This document shows positions 5,670 through 7,576 of a stretch of DNA of 7,576 bases, piece after piece. Where the stretch lies: the NCBI GenBank assembly GCA_002291855.1, contig DBAW01000276.1, forward strand, positions 1-7,576. The letters run 5' to 3'. The position numbers and the translations under genes were made by a program. How positions within the stretch are numbered: the stretch's first letter is position 1; every line of letters begins with the position of its first letter. This DNA is from Sphingomonas sp. UBA1000 (lineage in GTDB: Bacteria; Pseudomonadota; Alphaproteobacteria; Sphingomonadales; Sphingomonadaceae). Below the pieces are notes generated by a model that worked only from the letters and a program-made list of their open reading frames with translations, was not told the DNA's origin and did no database searches.

Positions 5670-7502
5670 ATGTCGCTGCTGGCCCGCGCCGAGGACCTGA
5701 TGCTGTCGCTGGGCGGCACCCCGCTGTTCGAGGGTGTGACACTGGGACTGCCCGCCGGCGCGCGCACCGCGCTGGTGGGGCCGAACGGCTCGGGCAAGTC
5801 CACCCTGATGCGGATTGTCGCCGGCACGGCCGAACCCGATGCCGGATCGGTCTGGCGCCAGCCCGGCACAACCGCGGTGTTCATGGAGCAGGAACCCGAC
5901 CTCACCACCCACCCCACCGTCGGGGCCTGGGTGGCCGCGGGCCTGCCCGCCCATCTGGCCGGCCAGGACTGGCGCGCCGAGGCCGCCTGCTCGGACTGGG
6001 ACCTGCCCTCCGACCGCGAGACCACGGGCCTTTCGGGCGGAGAAGCGCGGCGTGCGGCCCTTGCGCGCGCGTTCGCGGCCGAACCCGACATCCTGCTGCT
6101 GGACGAGCCGACAAACCATCTCGACATCGCGACCGTCGAGCGCCTCGAGGCCACCCTGCGCGCCTTTCGCGGGGCCCTGCTGGTGGTCAGCCACGACCGG
6201 CGCTTTCTGGAAACCGTCTCGACGCGCTGCGCGTGGCTGCGTCGCGGGCGCGTGCTGCAGCTGGAACGCGGCTTTTCCGACTTCGAGGCATGGGCCGAGG
6301 CCACCGCCGAGGCCGAGGCGCGCGAGCTTCAGCGCATGAACACCCTGTTCCGCGCCGAGACACGCTGGCTGGCCCGTGGGGTGACCGCACGGCGCGCCCG
6401 CAATGAAGGCCGGCGTGCACGGCTCGAGGACCTGCGCGCCGCCCGGCGCGGGCTGATCGCGGCCACCCGCGGACGCGAGGCGTCGATCTCGGCCGCCAGC
6501 GGCGCGGCCTCGGGCCGTCTGGTCTTCGAGGCGCAGGCCGTGTCCTGCATCATCCCGACGCCCGATGGCGGGGAACGCACTTTGGTGCGCGAGCTCGACC
6601 TGCGGGTGCTGCGCGGCGACCGGCTGGGCATCATCGGGCCGAACGGAGCGGGCAAGTCCACCCTGATCGACGTGCTGCTGGGCACCCGCACGCCCAGTTC
6701 GGGCCAGGTGCGCCAGGGTGCCAACCTTGAAATCGCGTATTTCGACCAGCGCCACGCCCGCCTCGACCCCGACGCCACGGTGCGCCAGACCCTGTGCCCG
6801 CTGGGCGGCGACCAGGTGCTGGTGAATGGCGAGCCGCGCCATGTCGCCTCATGGGCCAAGGACTTCCTGTTCCAGCCCGGCCAGCTCGACCAGCCCGCGC
6901 GCGCCCTGTCCGGGGGCGAGCGAAACCGTCTGCTGCTGGCGGCGACACTGGCCCGCCCGGCCAATGTGCTGGTGCTGGACGAGCCGACCAATGATCTCGA
7001 CATGGACACGCTGGACCTGCTCGAGGACATGCTGGCCGCCTATGACGGCACGGTGATCCTGGTCAGCCACGACCGGGCGTTCCTGGATGCGCTGGTGGGC
7101 TCGACGCTGGGCCCGGTGGGCGATGGGCGCTGGGTCGAGGCGCCGGGCGGCTATGCCGATTTCGAGCGCGACTGGGGCCGCCCGACGCTGGGGGCCCCGG
7201 CCAGCGCGCGGCCGCCATCCGCACCCGCCGCGCCGGCGCGGGCGCCCTCGCCATCGCCTGCCGACGGGGCAACGCGGCGCAAGCTGGGCTTTCGCGAACA
7301 GAGGCGGCTGGACGAGGCAGCCGCCGCCATGCCGCGCCTCGAAGCGGAAATCGCGCGGCTCGAGGCCGAGCTGGCCGACGCCTCGCTCTATGCGCGCGAC
7401 CCGGCTGGCTTTGCCGCGCGCACGGCCCGCCTCCAGGCCGCCCGCACCGAGCTGGACGCCGCCGAAACCGACTGGCTGACCCTCTCGGACGCTGCTGGCT
7501 GA
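5670..7502 (+). CDS. uup: ABC-F family ATPase, Uup type
   Basis: This 610-residue cytoplasmic ABC-F protein has two ATPase domains and no membrane segments. Domain 1 shows Walker A GPNGSGKS (37-44), signature LSGGE (121-125), Walker B ILLLDEPTNHLD (141-152) and SHD (174-176). Domain 2 shows GPNGAGKS (323-330), LSGGE (413-417), VLDEPTNDLD (435-444) and SHD (466-468). The inter-domain linker (about 205-280) is basic, with WLARGVTARRARNEGRRARL (233-252), the region that contacts P-site tRNA in ABC-F proteins. Residues 357-367 (AYFDQRHARLD), 386-400 (NGEPRHVASWAKDFL) and the C-terminal coiled coil (about 538-605, after a Pro/Ala-rich linker at 508-532) are the marks of Uup rather than EttA, YheS or YbiT. 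In E. coli, Uup (about 635 residues) binds branched DNA and limits transposon excision, and it has ribosome-linked activity. A weak TAGG lies eight bases before the ATG. Both catalytic Glu residues are intact. Confidence 0.94.
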   Translation: MSLLARAEDLMLSLGGTPLFEGVTLGLPAGARTALVGPNGSGKSTLMRIVAGTAEPDAGSVWRQPGTTAVFMEQEPDLTTHPTVGAWVAAGLPAHLAGQDWRAEAACSDWDLPSDRETTGLSGGEARRAALARAFAAEPDILLLDEPTNHLDIATVERLEATLRAFRGALLVVSHDRRFLETVSTRCAWLRRGRVLQLERGFSDFEAWAEATAEAEARELQRMNTLFRAETRWLARGVTARRARNEGRRARLEDLRAARRGLIAATRGREASISAASGAASGRLVFEAQAVSCIIPTPDGGERTLVRELDLRVLRGDRLGIIGPNGAGKSTLIDVLLGTRTPSSGQVRQGANLEIAYFDQRHARLDPDATVRQTLCPLGGDQVLVNGEPRHVASWAKDFLFQPGQLDQPARALSGGERNRLLLAATLARPANVLVLDEPTNDLDMDTLDLLEDMLAAYDGTVILVSHDRAFLDALVGSTLGPVGDGRWVEAPGGYADFERDWGRPTLGAPASARPPSAPAAPARAPSPSPADGATRRKLGFREQRRLDEAAAAMPRLEAEIARLEAELADASLYARDPAGFAARTARLQAARTELDAAETDWLTLSDAAG

Positions 7503-7517
7503 CCCCCAAGCCCCCCC

Positions 7518-7576
7518 GGACCGCGGGCTTCCAAGCCCGCCCTGTCCACCACCCTGCGGGCCCGGAGGCCCGCGCT
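7518..7576. repeat. 59-bp REP-like palindrome, copy 2, after uup
   Basis: This element begins 15 bases after the uup stop and runs to the window edge. Its left arm differs from copy 1 (4574-4596) at one of 23 positions and its right arm (last 21 bases) is identical to copy 1, while the 15-base loop is almost wholly different. Position directly after a stop codon again suggests a transcription-end or mRNA-3'-end role. It may extend beyond the window. Confidence 0.8.

Noticed and set aside
4610..6406. A 598-codon plus-strand open frame antisense to the LysR gene and out of frame with uup
   Set aside because: It overlaps two firmly identified genes in other frames, shows no domain and is rich in Arg, Gly and His as expected for a shadow frame.
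2499..6842. A 1447-codon minus-strand open frame running across uup, the LysR region, the C13 and Nudix genes into SRAP
   Set aside because: Only its last 231 residues (SRAP) resemble a protein family. The rest is antisense or out of frame to well-supported genes and has the Arg/Gly/Ala-rich, low-complexity composition expected when GC-rich genes leave few stop codons in other frames.

Overview
The window is GC-rich, roughly two-thirds G+C by eye, and gene-dense, with alphaproteobacterial character. UvrB has an N-terminal extension of about 64 residues, palindromic repeats of the GTCATCCCGG type are present, and codon third positions are strongly G/C. A Rhodobacterales-like alphaproteobacterium is my best guess, but nothing here fixes the genus.

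Layout from left to right. (1) Positions 1-1794, minus strand: uvrB, the damage-recognition subunit of nucleotide excision repair, with its C-terminus outside the window. (2) Positions 1795-2498: a long non-coding stretch. It holds one complete and one half copy of a palindromic interspersed repeat, a 22-bp periodic repeat, and a plus-strand remnant of the C-terminus of a DUF4143-type ATPase. (3) Positions 2499-3194, minus: a complete SRAP (YedK/HMCES-type) abasic-site-protecting protein. (4) Positions 3256-3711, plus, divergent from SRAP: a Nudix hydrolase. Its 3' end is overlapped by (5) positions 3639-4571, plus: an exported C13 (legumain/caspase-fold) cysteine peptidase. (6) Positions 4574-4632: a 59-bp palindrome between convergent genes. 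(7) Positions 4637-5536, minus: a LysR-type regulator. (8) A 133-bp divergent control region containing a TTTTC-N6-GAAAA inverted repeat. (9) Positions 5670-7502, plus: an ABC-F ATPase of the Uup type. (10) Positions 7518-7576: a second copy of the 59-bp palindrome, directly after uup.

Four of the six intact genes belong to families that deal with DNA or nucleotide damage: UvrB (excision repair), SRAP (abasic sites), Nudix (often nucleotide clean-up) and Uup (ABC-F, linked in E. coli to branched DNA intermediates and ribosomes). They do not form one operon, so a shared role is only an inference. Only Nudix and the C13 peptidase look co-transcribed. I see no convincing undescribed multi-gene system. 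The most unusual items are the two structured repeat families, the DUF4143 remnant beside a 22-bp periodic repeat, and the overlapping Nudix/C13 pair.
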